Origin: Lentinus brumalis
Lineage: Eukaryota; Basidiomycota; Agaricomycetes; Polyporales; Polyporaceae
Reading direction: 5' to 3'
Assembly: GCA_001792895.1 (NCBI GenBank)
Contig: MARA01000019.1
Coordinates: forward strand, 434,001 to 498,000
DNA: 64,000 nucleotides
In this document: positions 10,773 through 22,918 of the stretch, in pieces
Position numbering within the stretch: position 1 is the first letter of the stretch
Layout of the letters: each line of letters begins with the position of its first letter
Made by a program: the position numbers and the translations under genes
Notes under the pieces: model-generated
Seen by the model: the letters and a program-made list of their open reading frames with translations, nothing else
Databases searched by the model: none
What the model was told of the DNA's origin: nothing

Positions 10773-12153
10773 ATGGTCGCACAGATCAACGTGATTGCTC
10801 TTAATATGGCGTCGTCATGCCTCGAAAGTGCATTGTACGGCGTTTTTGTAGTACTCACCTTCATTGCCGTTGGACTACTCATCGAACACCATGGCCGAGC
10901 TTCGTCAACTTCCCTCAAGATAGGACTGCTTGCGAAGGTGCCTAGTGTACTGCGCTCTCCCCTGATGCTCGCTTCAATCATCATATTCGCCACGGTCACT
11001 GCGGTACGCGTTGGTATACATGCGTCTGATATTGGTGCTGAGGCTCATTTACCCGTCACAGCATTGGATTGTTGCCATTCAGCGGCTTTTTGACGCGTTC
11101 CTCTACTTCATGCACGGGCAAGCACCAATGCTGTATTTCAGCGAACTCAGTGCCAAGACAGAGTTAGCGGAAGTAGCACAGCTCGAGATCGCAGCTCTTA
11201 CCGGCGACCTGATTATCGTCAGTATAGTATTGCTCGCTTCTGGGGAAGTGCAAAAGACTGATTACTTGCTCTTCAGATCTACCGAGTGTGGGCCGTATGG
11301 AATCGAGACTACAGGATTATCATCTTCCCATGCCTGACTACCTTGGGGCTTGCTGGTGCGCTCTCTCAATATCAGGCGTGCTCTTCTCTCCTCCTTTCAA
11401 TGATGACTGAAATATTGCTGTAAGCTACGGGCGTCGGCGTAACTTATCAGTTCTCGCTGGAGGAGGTCGGAGCCAATGTGTATGGCTTCGCAGTCAACCG
11501 ATGGGTCACAAGTAATACGATCTTTACGCTCTGGTACATGCAGCTGTATGCATTTGTACAAGGGGTTGAATTTGACGGTCCTACCTCAGCACGAACATAT
11601 ACGGTACTTCCATGATCGCCTATTGTCTCTGGAACCACGACCGTACTATGCGCGAACACCCGGTCGGTGCCCGCAATCTCATGGTAAGTCGCGTACTTGT
11701 GCCTCCCTCTCAACATTCATGCCTCTCAACTGGTCTTCAGGACGTGCTCGTCATTATTGCCGAGAGCGCCGTGATCTACACGTACGTGGTCTCATTCAAT
11801 CCGTCCATCAAATACTTACCAGTGGCGTGCGACCTGTTCACAGCGTGTGGACTCTGTTCTTTTTCATCGCGTACCAGTCCAAGTCTCTCATACACTCGCT
11901 CCTCATATCGTGCTGGCCGGTCATGGCCGGCATCTCCTTCATGCTTATCCTGGCTCGCGTTGGATGGACGAGAAAGAGGCAGTCCCGTCGCATGGCGACG
12001 TCAGCCATGACAGTGACCACCGACACATGGGTTCCAGCGAGACGGCAGAGTCTTGGCGACACAGACTCATACGCTCTTGATACCGTGCAGTTCAAGGTGT
12101 CAGGGTCAATAGAGGAGGGAGTCGTCAAAGCCACTTCCAGGTCCTCTAGCTAA
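10773..12153 (+). CDS. Uncharacterised seven-helix agaricomycete membrane protein
   Basis: The first exon gives MVAQINVIALNMASSCLESA and continues LYGVFVVLTFIAVGLLIEHH (TM1). Later exons give MLASIIIFATVTA, HWIVAIQRLFDAFLYFMHG, EIAALTGDLIIIYRVWAVWN, FPCLTTLGLAG, VLVIIAESAVIYTY, LWTLFFFIAYQSKSLIH and PVMAGISFMLILARVGWTRK. The tail is cytoplasmic, Ser/Thr-rich, ending at 12153. The order of seven hydrophobic segments and the ALTGD-x-I-x-x-YR-x-W-x-x-W motif are characteristic of a large uncharacterised family in Agaricomycetes that resembles receptors in topology only. About six short introns are needed. All exons are open, so the gene looks functional. The ATG at 10773 was chosen because TM1 follows directly. 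Function is unknown. Confidence 0.72.
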
Positions 12154-12505
12154 GGACACTGCTCCGGGAGAATGCTACTGTAGGGAGGCTGAGATAGATC
12201 ATAGCATTTTGTCCGTACAGCCAGTATAACATCGCGTAGTTCTGGTGCTTACACCGGCTCCAATGCAGTCAGCATCTGCCTTCCAGCCATACTCGGAAAG
12301 CGACACGGCCTGCAGACGGATCGACGGATCGCGATGCGTGCGGGGCTCTTGGATGACGTCGAAGGCGACGCTGCTGGTTGCCCTGCGTCCCCGACGATTC
12401 GGGCTACTGGTGGTGTCTCCGCGTAATTGCAGTACGTCTTCGGAGGCAGGCCCAACCTGCGAGCGCGTTGGCGTCACTATGATCGTCGCAGAAGTGTGAG
12501 TCGTA

Positions 12506-14082
12506 TATAATGGGGTTTGTAAACTCCCGGTTTAATGAGGCGGGTCAGCGAGTATGAGAGGAGTAGTGAGGTCGACGGGAAGATCTAGCAGGGTAGAAGA
12601 CAAGGTGAGCAGGACACGTGCACTCTCTGCATTCAATGCTCCTCCCCGTCCTAGCGCAGACACGTCCGACTCGTCAGCACGCCGGTGGGCACTGCATGAC
12701 GGCGTCAGACCGACTGCCAGTGACACGACGCAATGCGTGCGAGCAGATGCGCTCGAGACCAATGTTGATGCGCATTGCGCATGGCTGCCCGCGTACCGCG
12801 GTCTCCAACGCTCTATTTGACTGCTACAACCAGTCCCGACTCCCTCCCGCGTCTCCCGCATCTCTAGCCTCCTCACCGATACCCTGCGACACGCACCGAC
12901 GCCGGAAGCCCGACAGACAGCGCAGAGTTGTCGAGAATGCATGGGCGTCGCGCTGACTCAGCACCTGCCTCCTCGACGTCAGCCGAGAGCATCCGCAGAC
13001 TGCGCTACTCGTCTGCAATGTCGCCGACGACGTCCCCAACGCGAGCGACGCGTTCCGAGCGAGGAGGAGGTGGAGGAGGAGGAGGAGGAGGAGCGTGATC
13101 TGACATGGCCGATAAGATAATAAATTAGAGCAGAACGCCCCAAAGATAAGCTCATCTGTGGCGGTGCTATTGAGCGCTGGATGCCTCCGCGGGCGCCTGA
13201 GTGTGGTCGAGGGCATTATCCTCGACGCAAGGGGGTATAATGTCACCGGCGATGAGACATCGGTCATTTTGGATTGGTATACAGTCAGACTTATCTGAGG
13301 CAACAGTCCGACCAGCTACAACAAATCAGTCAAAGTCGGATAAGTAAACGGTCTAGCATCTGTGGCATTCCGGTCCGCTTACGAAGAGATTTCTGTCCAC
13401 TAAAAATGAGAATTTGGTCACTCACTTTTGAAGAAACCATACTTCTACCCCTCCGTTCTCCACAATTGTTGTACCAATGCATAGCTACTCCTCTAGTGGT
13501 TATGGGAAAATTGTCGCCGAGGTAGTCTGGTATGAATAACGCAAATGACAAGGCAGACAGTGGTAGCTGTCGGAAGCGGGATGGTTGCCATAAAGGGCAA
13601 GAGCGGGAAAGACAGCGCCGGAGAGACTACGGCAGACAAACGGCAGACGGAAGCGCGAGCAGGCAAGCGCCAGAGAGTGGGGGGATATCTCTTCGTCATT
13701 TCAAGGAGAAAGAAGAGGAGGACATACACGAGAGTAATTTTCCTGTGACTATAGAGGATATGCCAGTATACACACCAAAAATCAGCGCGAACGGATGAGT
13801 GGAAGGGGGGTTTCGCAAAAGGTGATGACCGATGCTTCATCTCCGTTGACCAGATTGCTATCTCCCATGACATTAACCCGTTTTGCATCCTCGACGACGA
13901 CAGCGACGCATTGTGCGGCCTCCCAGAGGACGGAAAACGGTATGGGTGCGTTTTAGTGTGCAATAGAAACTATATCATGAGTTTTGGAATTGAACCGATG
14001 GATTGATCCCCTTCCACTGGCAAACGGGGGGTTTGCAAACCGGCCCGGGTTATTAAATCGGGGGTTTGTAAACCGGATTATA
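12506..14082. mobile_element. Non-autonomous DNA transposon-like element with ~39-bp inverted repeats
   Basis: The left end (12506-12544) begins TATAATGGGGTTTGTAAAC and the right end (14044-14082), read on the minus strand, begins TATAATCCGGTTTACAAAC. Aligned by eye the two 39-bp ends match at 30 positions. The right subterminal region carries a further GGTTTGCAAACCGG palindrome at about 14030-14043. The interior has no recognisable transposase; its open frames overlap on both strands. The G/T-rich ends around a TTTGYAAA core resemble ends of hAT-like elements, but no certain 8-bp target duplication was seen, so the superfamily is a guess. Confidence 0.6.
13062..13092 (+). repeat. GGA trinucleotide microsatellite
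   Basis: A run of GGAGGAGG repeats with one GGTGG interruption inside the 12506-14082 element. On the minus strand it encodes a poly-leucine stretch in one frame, which is not considered a real protein. Confidence 0.85.
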
Positions 14083-15937
14083 GTGTCTACGCATCTCCAT
14101 AGGGATAAGGCCCCTCCGGGCAGACCTGACCCCGAGGTGATGTTCGATGAGTACAAGCAGCTGTATGTATGTATCATGGGTGCGCAGAGTCGCAGTACTT
14201 GGCACAGGCAGGACGAATGTCGTGCGAGGGGTGCTGCAGATCTTTAGACGTCCATACTCTTCGGAATTTACTGGCAGCAGTCAACACATGAAGAGAGGAT
14301 ATTGCTCATCGCCGTCAGCGGCTGAGAGGACTGCACCACTCAAGATCACTATGTATTTGGGACAATGACGGCTCACGCCGGCACGCTCCCGTCAAAATCA
14401 CAGCGGCTCAGCCGCAGCCCATCTCATTCTGGAACTGAACCCACGCACCGTGGGCAGCCGCTCTCAGTGCTCCCATCGAGCCGGGTTGAGCGTATCCCGT
14501 TTCTCGAGAAGGGCAAGAAACAATACCGCTGAGCTTGAGCTGCCTCACTCGTACTCTTGAAACACGAAGCCACGCGAGGACACCACTCTCCCACCCCGAT
14601 CGACTTTGCATTTACTGCCCTCAAGACCTGTCCACTTCTCGTGGCCAGGAATGTATGGCAAAATAGCAGGTATAAGTACAACCCCAAAGCTTTGACGGAG
14701 TGCGTCATTCTCCCTCACGAACACTCGGACAGCTGGATAAACGAGAGCGAGGTCGCTGACGTGGCCAGTCCGAGAAGCACTGAGCGGAGCTCCGAGTCCC
14801 CTTGAGATTGTGAACCGAGTCCCAAGGGGTTTATCGAGCCTAGTAGAAAAATAGCGATGCTCATAGAGCCTCGGCGGAAGCTCGAAGCATCACGGCTCGG
14901 CATACTTACTGCGTGACGTTGAACGTCACGTCACAATCAATTCCTAGCCACTGAACAACCAGACTGCACGGTATCGCTGACTCGGACCTATCACATTGCG
15001 GAGTAGAAATTGCTACACACAGTGCGGTAAGCATCGCCGGGAGTCCGCCAAGCGCGAAATCCTGATACTGTATCATTCCCGGCCACATCAGGTCCGAACT
15101 AAGTTCAAGAGCCTGAGGGCTAACTCCCGTCAACCACACTCATCAACGCTGTCATTTCAAGGGTCTACTGTTACTGGGAAGCTCAGACCAGTCAGGGAAT
15201 TTTGAAGGCATTCAGAATGGCCGAGTCCGCTCGGAAAGACATTGGCACCATGACGTCTCCCGCCATCTCGAGCGCACGTACCGTGTACTCCGTTGAGCAT
15301 TGAGCAGTAGAGCAGGTAACCGGGGTTTAAGCTGCAACCTACTCAGTACAAAGCAGTAGTTGAGCGGCGGGGTAAGTCAGACCCAGCTGACCTTTCGCAA
15401 TCATTTGTTTATGAGAGTAAGTAGCGAGTAGCGACTGTCACGACACGGGTACGTACCGCGACTGCTAGTTAGCCTCGAGCAGGAGCAGAGCTCGCTCATT
15501 TGGCCCTGTCAAGGGCTGTCTAGATTGCTCCTCCAATGTCGTACGAGTTAAATGTTTGATGGACTACAGAACCACGCACGGAGCCCGTAGAATGAATGAG
15601 GACATGTCGTCTCAAGACTGACTTCTGAACCTGCCGCCCACTTCTGATCGCACCCCGGGGGCGCGAGGAATACTGCAATAGGATACACAGCCAAGGGTGA
15701 TACCGCATGGTCAATAGACAAGGAGGGCAGAGGGTACGCCGCAATTGTAATTTAACATGCGATCGCCGTGGAGTGAATACCCTCGGCCGGTGTGGTTGTT
15801 TCCTCCGAGACTCTCTCGGCGCCCAGCTTCATGCTCAGAGCAAGCATGTTTGCGCTAGGACTCTGTAGGGCGCGCTGTGGCGGCTGAAGATGCTTCGAAA
15901 ATGCTATGAGCAAGGCGAGCGGGTAGCGGGCAATGAA

Positions 15938-17996
15938 TCATACCTGGAGCTGTATCCTCGGCACAACCTGAGAGGACAGCGATGTCGGCCTAGCACGAGA
16001 CAACGCGCGACGCGGTGCTCGATTCACCACCTTAAGTCCAAACGATCCGGTCTCAAATCCTTCTCGTCCCTTGTCGACGAAGGACCTACGGGAGTTAAGG
16101 CTGGCCGGACGTGACGATGGTCGTCATCAGTGAGGGAAGACGCGGTGTGAGAGAAAATCAACTCACACTGCGAGTAGGGAGTTGGCGTACACTGGGAGGG
16201 AGGGAGGTTGAATCATGGTCGGGCACGCTCTGAGGCAATGAGCACGCACTCTTTGTACTCAAGATGGCGACTGCCGCCCAAATCAGATTGTGCGAGAGAA
16301 ATATGCTCTGTCATGAACAATAGTCAGAGGGTTCCCTTAACCGCGCCCCAACGGTCCATGCGCACCGTGAGTAGAGCAATCAACGTCAGAGCGCTATGGC
16401 ATGGCGGTCAAGAGGTGCATTGACGCATACGGATGATACGGATGTCATTGCGCATACCTGGTCAGCAATCCTGTGCGTCCGTCAGCTATGAGTTCCTCTC
16501 TCGAGCCTCGTTCTGCCGTACCTGTGTTGACTATGTACACCATTAACACTCCGGAGATGGGGTCCTTCCTGTCAATGACGGAGGTTACCTCATACAGGAG
16601 TGGAAGATGAGCGATTACATCGGAGCTGAGCTCACCTCCGATCCGGGTCTTTCCTACTCTTACGCACGTAGTAGATGAAGAAGGAAGAGATCACAGCGTT
16701 GATTGCCAGAGCACAGGCAAGGATTCCACTTATCGTCCACTGGCAGACCGGGCTGTCAGCACTCATGAAACGGGACTGAGGCTTTACGTACGTTCCAAGG
16801 AAAGAAGGCAGCAAACGTCACTTTGTCGAATCTATCAAACACAGCCGGTCAGTAGAGGTCTAAGACGTTCGATAAACACGTACGCAATGACTGTCGCAGC
16901 TAAGGTCCAAAGTGAGCATGCCAACTGCTTCTTCTTATGCGACGAACGTACCAATGGAGAGCCCTTGGCAAAAGGTCAGCAAGCGCGGCCATAATGATCA
17001 CATATATCGCACTCACCGAGCTCGGATATAAGCAGGGTAACCTTGAAAGATATATGTTAGTTGCGCATCGCATATATGGACTCGAAAATACTCACCATCA
17101 TCAGCGCGGGAAGTAGAGGCCGGTTGCTCACTGGGATCCATCTCAGTGCTGCAGCTTGAGTCGGACCTCCCACAAACGAGCTTTACTCACAAAAAAAGAG
17201 GCGATAAATGTAGAAACTACAGGAGGCGTCAGTGGATGCTATCCGACAACATATGGTGCGACGCACCTGTGAGCGACGACCATGACTACGCCCTGCCAAG
17301 ACATAAGCTCAGATTACGTGCACAGAGGACCACAACTCACTGTTTCTACCATGCAGATCTTCGGAAGGTTTCAGCAACAGCACTTGACAAACCGGAAGCA
17401 GATTACCCACTCGAATAGACCTGGGTACATATGTAGGTTAGGTGAGGACGCCCGACATTATGAACACATACCATTCGCCCACGCTAAGCGCTTCCGGGTT
17501 GGCATAGTTCTCGGACAGATAATAGTATCTGCGTACGTTCACACTTAATAAATAGGATCAAAGCATCATATAAGGGCTCACCCCATGTGGATTCCTGTGA
17601 CCGTATGAAGCGTATCCAAGCCTCTGGCGGCCCACGCTCCGTCAGCATGCGAGCGCCCTGGATTGTGCCAGAGCGTGTGCGTACAGTAGTAATAGGACCT
17701 TTCAACGAATAAATGAGTCCTAGATTTAATAGTGTATACTCGCATAAGTAACGCACCAGCAGTTTCAACGACATACCATCGGTTGGGTACAATCTGTAAT
17801 ATCGAAAGGTCTGATGTGTTGTCAGTCCGAACAACCTGTACATGCAGTGAGTATTCGTCCGTTGCAGCCAAAAACTAAACGCGTACATGCATCCTAGCAT
17901 TGCACAGATGAGGATCGCTCCAAAAGTGCTGCTCAAGGACGGCGGACGGAGGAGAGACTGCCCGGCGCTAGCATCGAAACCTGGGACGGAGGACAT
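15938..17996 (-). CDS. DUF6534 multi-helix membrane protein (copy 1)
   Basis: Membrane protein of unknown function. The start MSSVPGFDASAGQSLL at 17996 leads into helix 1, STFGAILICAMLGCM. Then LFGLTTHQTFRYYRLYPTD, YYYLSENYANPEAL and a later helix WTISGILACALAINAVISSF with FIYYVRKSR. DRKDPISGVLMVYIVNTG, HNLIWAAVAILSTK and VYANSLLAV form the DUF6534 domain. The closing LNSRRSFVDKG is followed by a basic tail ending at 15938. Helices, the Y-x-V-N-T-G turn and the Y-x-N-S-L-L-A-x-LNSR block are the diagnostic order of the family. About ten short introns are needed. An in-frame ATG 24 nt upstream exists; the inner one fits the MSS-type start of copy 3. It is followed on the same strand by copies 2 and 3, consistent with tandem duplication. 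Confidence 0.8.
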
Positions 17997-19161
17997 GTTG
18001 GTAGGAACGGAGGACACCATCCGTGGCAGCCTTGATCTGATACGTACTATTTATCCCTGCAGGCAGGAAGAACTGACGGGTGGTAACGTTCGCTAGGTCG
18101 TGTGGGATCCGGCGCTGGCCACGAAGTATCATGATGGGCATGCTTCTATTGTGGGCTTCGTGGAAGCGCCGCGAAGCGCGAGCAAATTGTGCAGCCTAAG
18201 AGCACGTTTGCGTCAGTCCCTCCACAGGTGCTTCTGCGTCAGGGTACGTACCACTAGAAGGCGGCGAGCCGGGAGATCCGCCAATTAGCCTTATTCGACG
18301 GATTGAGCAGGCATGGGGTTCCAGCTCGGCGCATCTCAACGCGCCCATCGCATCGGATGCTTCATCCTCCGAGGAAAAGGAAGGTTGAGAAGAGGGCATG
18401 GGGTCTGAGCTGGTCTGAGACAAGTGATCTTGCGGCGGGCGTCGTTCCACGAGTGCCGCACAAGCGCGCCGGTCCGGAAATCCGGAGACGGTTCTTCGCA
18501 AACGTGTTCAAGTTGCTAAGTGACCCTGCGTCTGAGTCGGATGTTCCACTTCCTGCTGTCACTGCTGCCCTACGCACCTGACTGGAGTGGCTTACTGTAT
18601 CGGACTGCAACCTCTAGTATGGCTCGATATGTTTTTTGTGGGTCCCCACTCGCGCGCGGTAAGTATTTATCTTCTCGGCGGTGATCAGACTGAGCACTGG
18701 GTCGCAGACCGTGCGCCCATGTTCGTCGTCGATGTTCCATCCGGCGGGAATTTGGGGAGGGCATCTTAGCTGATGTTACAGCACAGAGCATAGACAGGGT
18801 GCCGTGGCCAGTGCCATAAGTACTCGTACAGTGATCTGTCATCGTTCCGCATGAAGCGCTCGGACTCCGAGGGGCACTGAACGATCCCTAAGTCTCCGCT
18901 TGAGCCTTGCATAGAACACACGGTTCCAGCCACCAAACAGTATGAGATACTGTCGTGCAAGAGAGCAGGACGTGATACAGTATAATAATGATACAACAAC
19001 ACGATTATCGCAACAATACGCCGACATCCAGGCCGAGTCCCACGCAAGCCCCCAGACGCAGCCACACCACAATCCTCGTCGTCCCCAATGAGGTTCAAAC
19101 GCCTTTGACATTCCGAGGCTATCTCGAAGAGAACATGTTCTCGATGCCTCCACGCGTGGAC
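17997..19161. other. Unassigned spacer between DUF6534 copies 1 and 2
   Basis: Open frames exist on both strands at 18196-18610 and 18839-19204, but no motif or plausible exon chain was recognised. It holds the promoter of copy 1 and the 3' flank of copy 2. Confidence 0.4.
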
Positions 19162-21272
19162 TCAACCAATTCCTGATTCGCCAGCCGCGAGTATTGATGA
19201 GCACTCAGATGAGACTACTGGAGGAGGACGAACCTTCGAGTAGACCGCGGACGAGTAGGGATCGGGAGGGATCGCAAACCGAAGGGACTCTTCCGGCATC
19301 GGAGTCGTAATTTGGAGTCCTAACGAAGCCGTGTCCCAGCACGCCATACCATATTGGAGGATTGAATGTCGTGAGTTCAGCCTACACCAATTCAATCAGC
19401 TCCGCTAACGGGGGCATGATGCAGTATGTATGGACATACACTGCCAGCAGCGAATTTACATAGACTGCATGACATGTCAATTGAAGAATTGTGATAGGCA
19501 GTCTGCAGACGTACGCTTTGAAGCAATCACATAGACTCCGGAGTAAATGAGGTCGCCGGGCAATATCACGGCCTATCGAGGGTGTGATCAGTTTTCGATA
19601 TCCGACGCATCTGTTAGAAAGGGTACTCACGCAGACAAGTGCGCCCAGAGTGCAAAGGCTGTGAAGGCAGGAGTGTGAGTAATGCAGCTAAGCCGGCTAT
19701 AACGAGATTCGAGGCACCTGGTACATATTCCTGTGACAAACGGTCAGTCAAGGGCGCGCGGGAAAATATGATATGAATTTATTACCTGTGTTGAGGGTGT
19801 ACAACATCAGGATGTCGACCATGGAGTCTGTCCTGGATCCAGAACTTGTCAGCTGAGGATCGAAGGATCCAACGAAGGACTCGACCTCCTGAACCCAGTG
19901 CGGTTCTTCTGTAGGTGGTACGTGAGGCCGATGCTGCATATGACGTCGATGGTGACCGCCATTGCGAAGGTGACCCAAAGCGTCCACTGAAAGAATGTAA
20001 CCGACGTGAGTCGCAGAAGTCAACCTGCGTCAAGAAACCTCAGATACTCACCATACTGTTTCGGAATGCGGCGAAGGACTTGTCCTGCACGCTGTAGGAC
20101 ATAATGAGACCGGTAAATGCTATGGCATGAATGATACCCACATCTTCACTGTAGCGACTAAGTATATGGTTCAACGATTGTAGCGGCATTCGACATGGAG
20201 ACACCAGACTGACCAATGCACATGGCTGAGAGTGAGGCGTTGCTTGAGCGAAAAGGCTCATAATTAGATATCCTGAGACGCACCTAACTCTCCCAGCAAG
20301 AGAGTAACCTGTCAGTAAGGGCGTCATGAGTTGGATCATCATACTGCGACCACTGGCATCCACGCACGATCACGATGAGGTACACAAGCTTGCGGTCCGC
20401 CACTTCACACTTTGTCAGCACTGAGCGGGCCGATGCCTACGAAAAGACTCACAAATGAACAGTCGGCGCCCGAAGAAGCTATTGCGGCAAGACAACATGA
20501 CGAAGGGCCGTGAATGGGGTAGAAAGAGACATACCACTGCGAGATGAACACAAGGATCCCCTGGTGAACAGTACGTGTCAGGACAGATGAGCATTTAGTA
20601 GGATCTTTCTCACCGTTTGCATGACCAAGGACTATGCCTCCGCATCAGTTTGAGGTTCAGTAGAGTGTCACAACTATGCTTACCTGGATGGACCTGCACA
20701 CGACATGCGTGGACTTAGACCTGCGACGCCGGGCTCATCGTGACGGAAAGAAACGCACCAGACACCGTCCACCAGATTTTGAGGGGAGAAGTAGCTCTCG
20801 GACAGGTAGTAGTAGCTTTGAGAGTCGGTAAGTCGCGAATAACTCCAGTGCCCGAAGTCACTGACCAGACATGAAGTGCACTAGCGCTGTGCAAGGTATC
20901 GATCATACTGGGGTAGGATGTGGTTTGAGCGAGGCGACGTGAGAGCCTGAAGAGAGGCGCACATACAACAATCCTCCGACCTAGAATGAACGGTAAGTAT
21001 GACATCGCAGGCAAATGCTCAGTGTCCTGCGCTCACCATGGTCTTGAGGTACATCGAATCATCGGGGTACAGATGGAAATAGCGATAAGTCTGGTGGAGG
21101 ATCAAACCAGACAGCCTGGTGTAACGTGCGGCATGAGACTCTGCAGAAGCAGAAAGTCGACGACTCACATGAAAGCCAACGCCGTGCAGATGTAGAAGGC
21201 TCCGAACGTCGTCGCTATTGCCTCGGACAACAGACTTCGCGCTGCGAGCGGGAGCAGCATTTCTTGAGCCAT
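19162..21272 (-). CDS. DUF6534 multi-helix membrane protein (copy 2)
   Basis: The start MAQEMLLPLAARSLLSEA at 21272 precedes helix 1, TTFGAFYICTALAFM. Further exons give YYHLSESYFSPQNLVDGVW, FFGRRLFI (the family F-F-x-R-R-x-F-I block), WTLWVTFAMAVTIDVICSIG with LTYHLQKNRTGF, DSMVDILMLYTLNTG, YVNSLLAV and LNSRHSI, followed by WDTASLGLQITTP and a Pro/Ser-rich tail to the stop at 19162. The DUF6534 domain is therefore complete. Longer in-frame ATGs exist upstream of 21272, but they would add a non-conserved extension. Role unknown; expected topology is seven helices with a cytoplasmic C-terminus. It sits head-to-tail with copies 1 and 3. Confidence 0.8.
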
Positions 21273-22918
21273 GGGTACGGTCCTCGGTAACTCCACCTCG
21301 GGTACAGAACCGCTGCTATTATAATCATCAACCGACCGCGGGCGCACCGCTCCGCCGTGCCACCCTGGGCAGGGATTGAGAACATCCTTTATCTGACCTG
21401 CGGGACATGACAAGAACGGGCGCACCGCGCCGGAGCAAACACCGCTGGCCCAGCTTCGATCTTTGGAAGGCTACTGCAAGTTCCAGTCTTCGTGAGGCAC
21501 GAGCACATGCTGAAGGGCTTTGTGGGCGACGTATTAAGAGCGTGGCAGCCACAGAGAATATTGGGTAAGCGCTGTTGGGGGACAGCATCACGACCACACT
21601 CACGGGGATTTCGGACGGAGGACTCGGCATTCATCCAACGTCTGGACCTGCTCACGAGATGCATTGAGCTATATTGCGTACCGGGAGTTTCGAGGGAATG
21701 CGCGGATGAAGGGAAGCGTACGCACACAATCACTTGCGGCGACGGTGCTGGCGAAGTGCAAACTGCGAGTTGTGGGAGCCACAACGAGCGTCGAAATTTC
21801 GCATGTCGCCCGCTCGTTAGATCCCCACAAGGGATGGCGCTCCGCGGATTTTTGCCGGTCGCCTTCAACCCGCCCTGCCGGCTGCGAATGGTATGAATAC
21901 CATGTACTGCTCCGGGGTCTCGTCACCTTGGCCTGAGTTCGACAACCTGTCGCTGTTAACGGCCGGGAGAGGATACGCTGGTGGCAAACACCGCGCCTTC
22001 CTCACGAACAACATAGCCCTCATCGGATTCATCGGAGGATGAATCACGGAAGGTGACAGTCCCTGCAGCGCTGTCAATGCGGCGTTGAGGGCCCTGTACC
22101 CGACGAGGCTGCGCTAACTACAGCCACCAACGCTGCTCTGTCCGTAGAAACCGCACGGTTGACATATACTGCAATGGTAGGAGAATCTCAACCACTCATC
22201 GGGGCACTGAGATACCGAGAGTGCCATCCTCTGTTCGCGTCTGAAATACGCCGCATTAGATCCGACAGACCCGAGAATGCCGTGAGAACTAACCATCGCA
22301 CCTTGCATCAGCTTGCATCTTCTGATCCAAGGGAAGGTCCCAAAGACCGCGCCCATCTTGTTCTCCTGTACGTGCTGGGCTGACTACTACCGCACCCAGA
22401 AAGGTGCGATCGTCTCTTCGCATAATGACGCCCCGGCGGTCGTCCATCTTCACGCCGGACGCACGAGGACAGATGGGAGGACTGCCCGCGTAGATAGAAT
22501 TGTGGGGGCATGGGTACTTTGTGGTTTCCGCACCGCCTCCGGCTCTCCGCAGCGCCTGCGCAGCGCGCTCATCTTTCAAAATCGCCGACAGTAGGAGGTC
22601 GCGGCATGATGCTCGAGCACCCGGATGTTTGGATGGCATCTTGACCACAAGCTGTCCGCCGGACCTTCTTCGTCAGTCTCGGGCGCCGGGTTGTCGTGAC
22701 ACGGAGCTCCGCATACGAGCGTGCTTGGATCAATAGGGCCGGCATTCACTTGAGTCTATCGCGAACCAGTCGGCTGCTATTGAGAACAATCAGCGGGCGT
22801 GCCGAGCAGAACATGCTACGAGGCTACACATGAAGTCCGCTCTGCTACAGCGTTACATGCAACATACGTACACACTTGAATCGACTCTGCAGAGAGATGA
22901 CCGTCCACGTGACGTCCG
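21273..22918. other. Unassigned spacer between DUF6534 copies 2 and 3
   Basis: Open frames on both strands (for example minus 21389-21868 and 22289-22648, plus 21492-21896) overlap each other and show no family motif. Whether any is translated cannot be judged. The spacer is larger than needed for a promoter, so a decayed gene is possible. Confidence 0.35.

Larger units (their letters stand above)
12154..15937. other. Gene-poor region with an inverted-repeat element
   Basis: No intact gene was identified in this 3.8-kb stretch. It contains an inverted-repeat element at 12506-14082, a GGA trinucleotide run at about 13062-13092, and, at 14424-15139 on the minus strand, short open frames with hydrophobic stretches (for example GGLPAMLTALCVAISTPQC) that match no family I recognise. 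The region between 15140 and 15937 shows nothing beyond short random frames. Confidence 0.45.
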
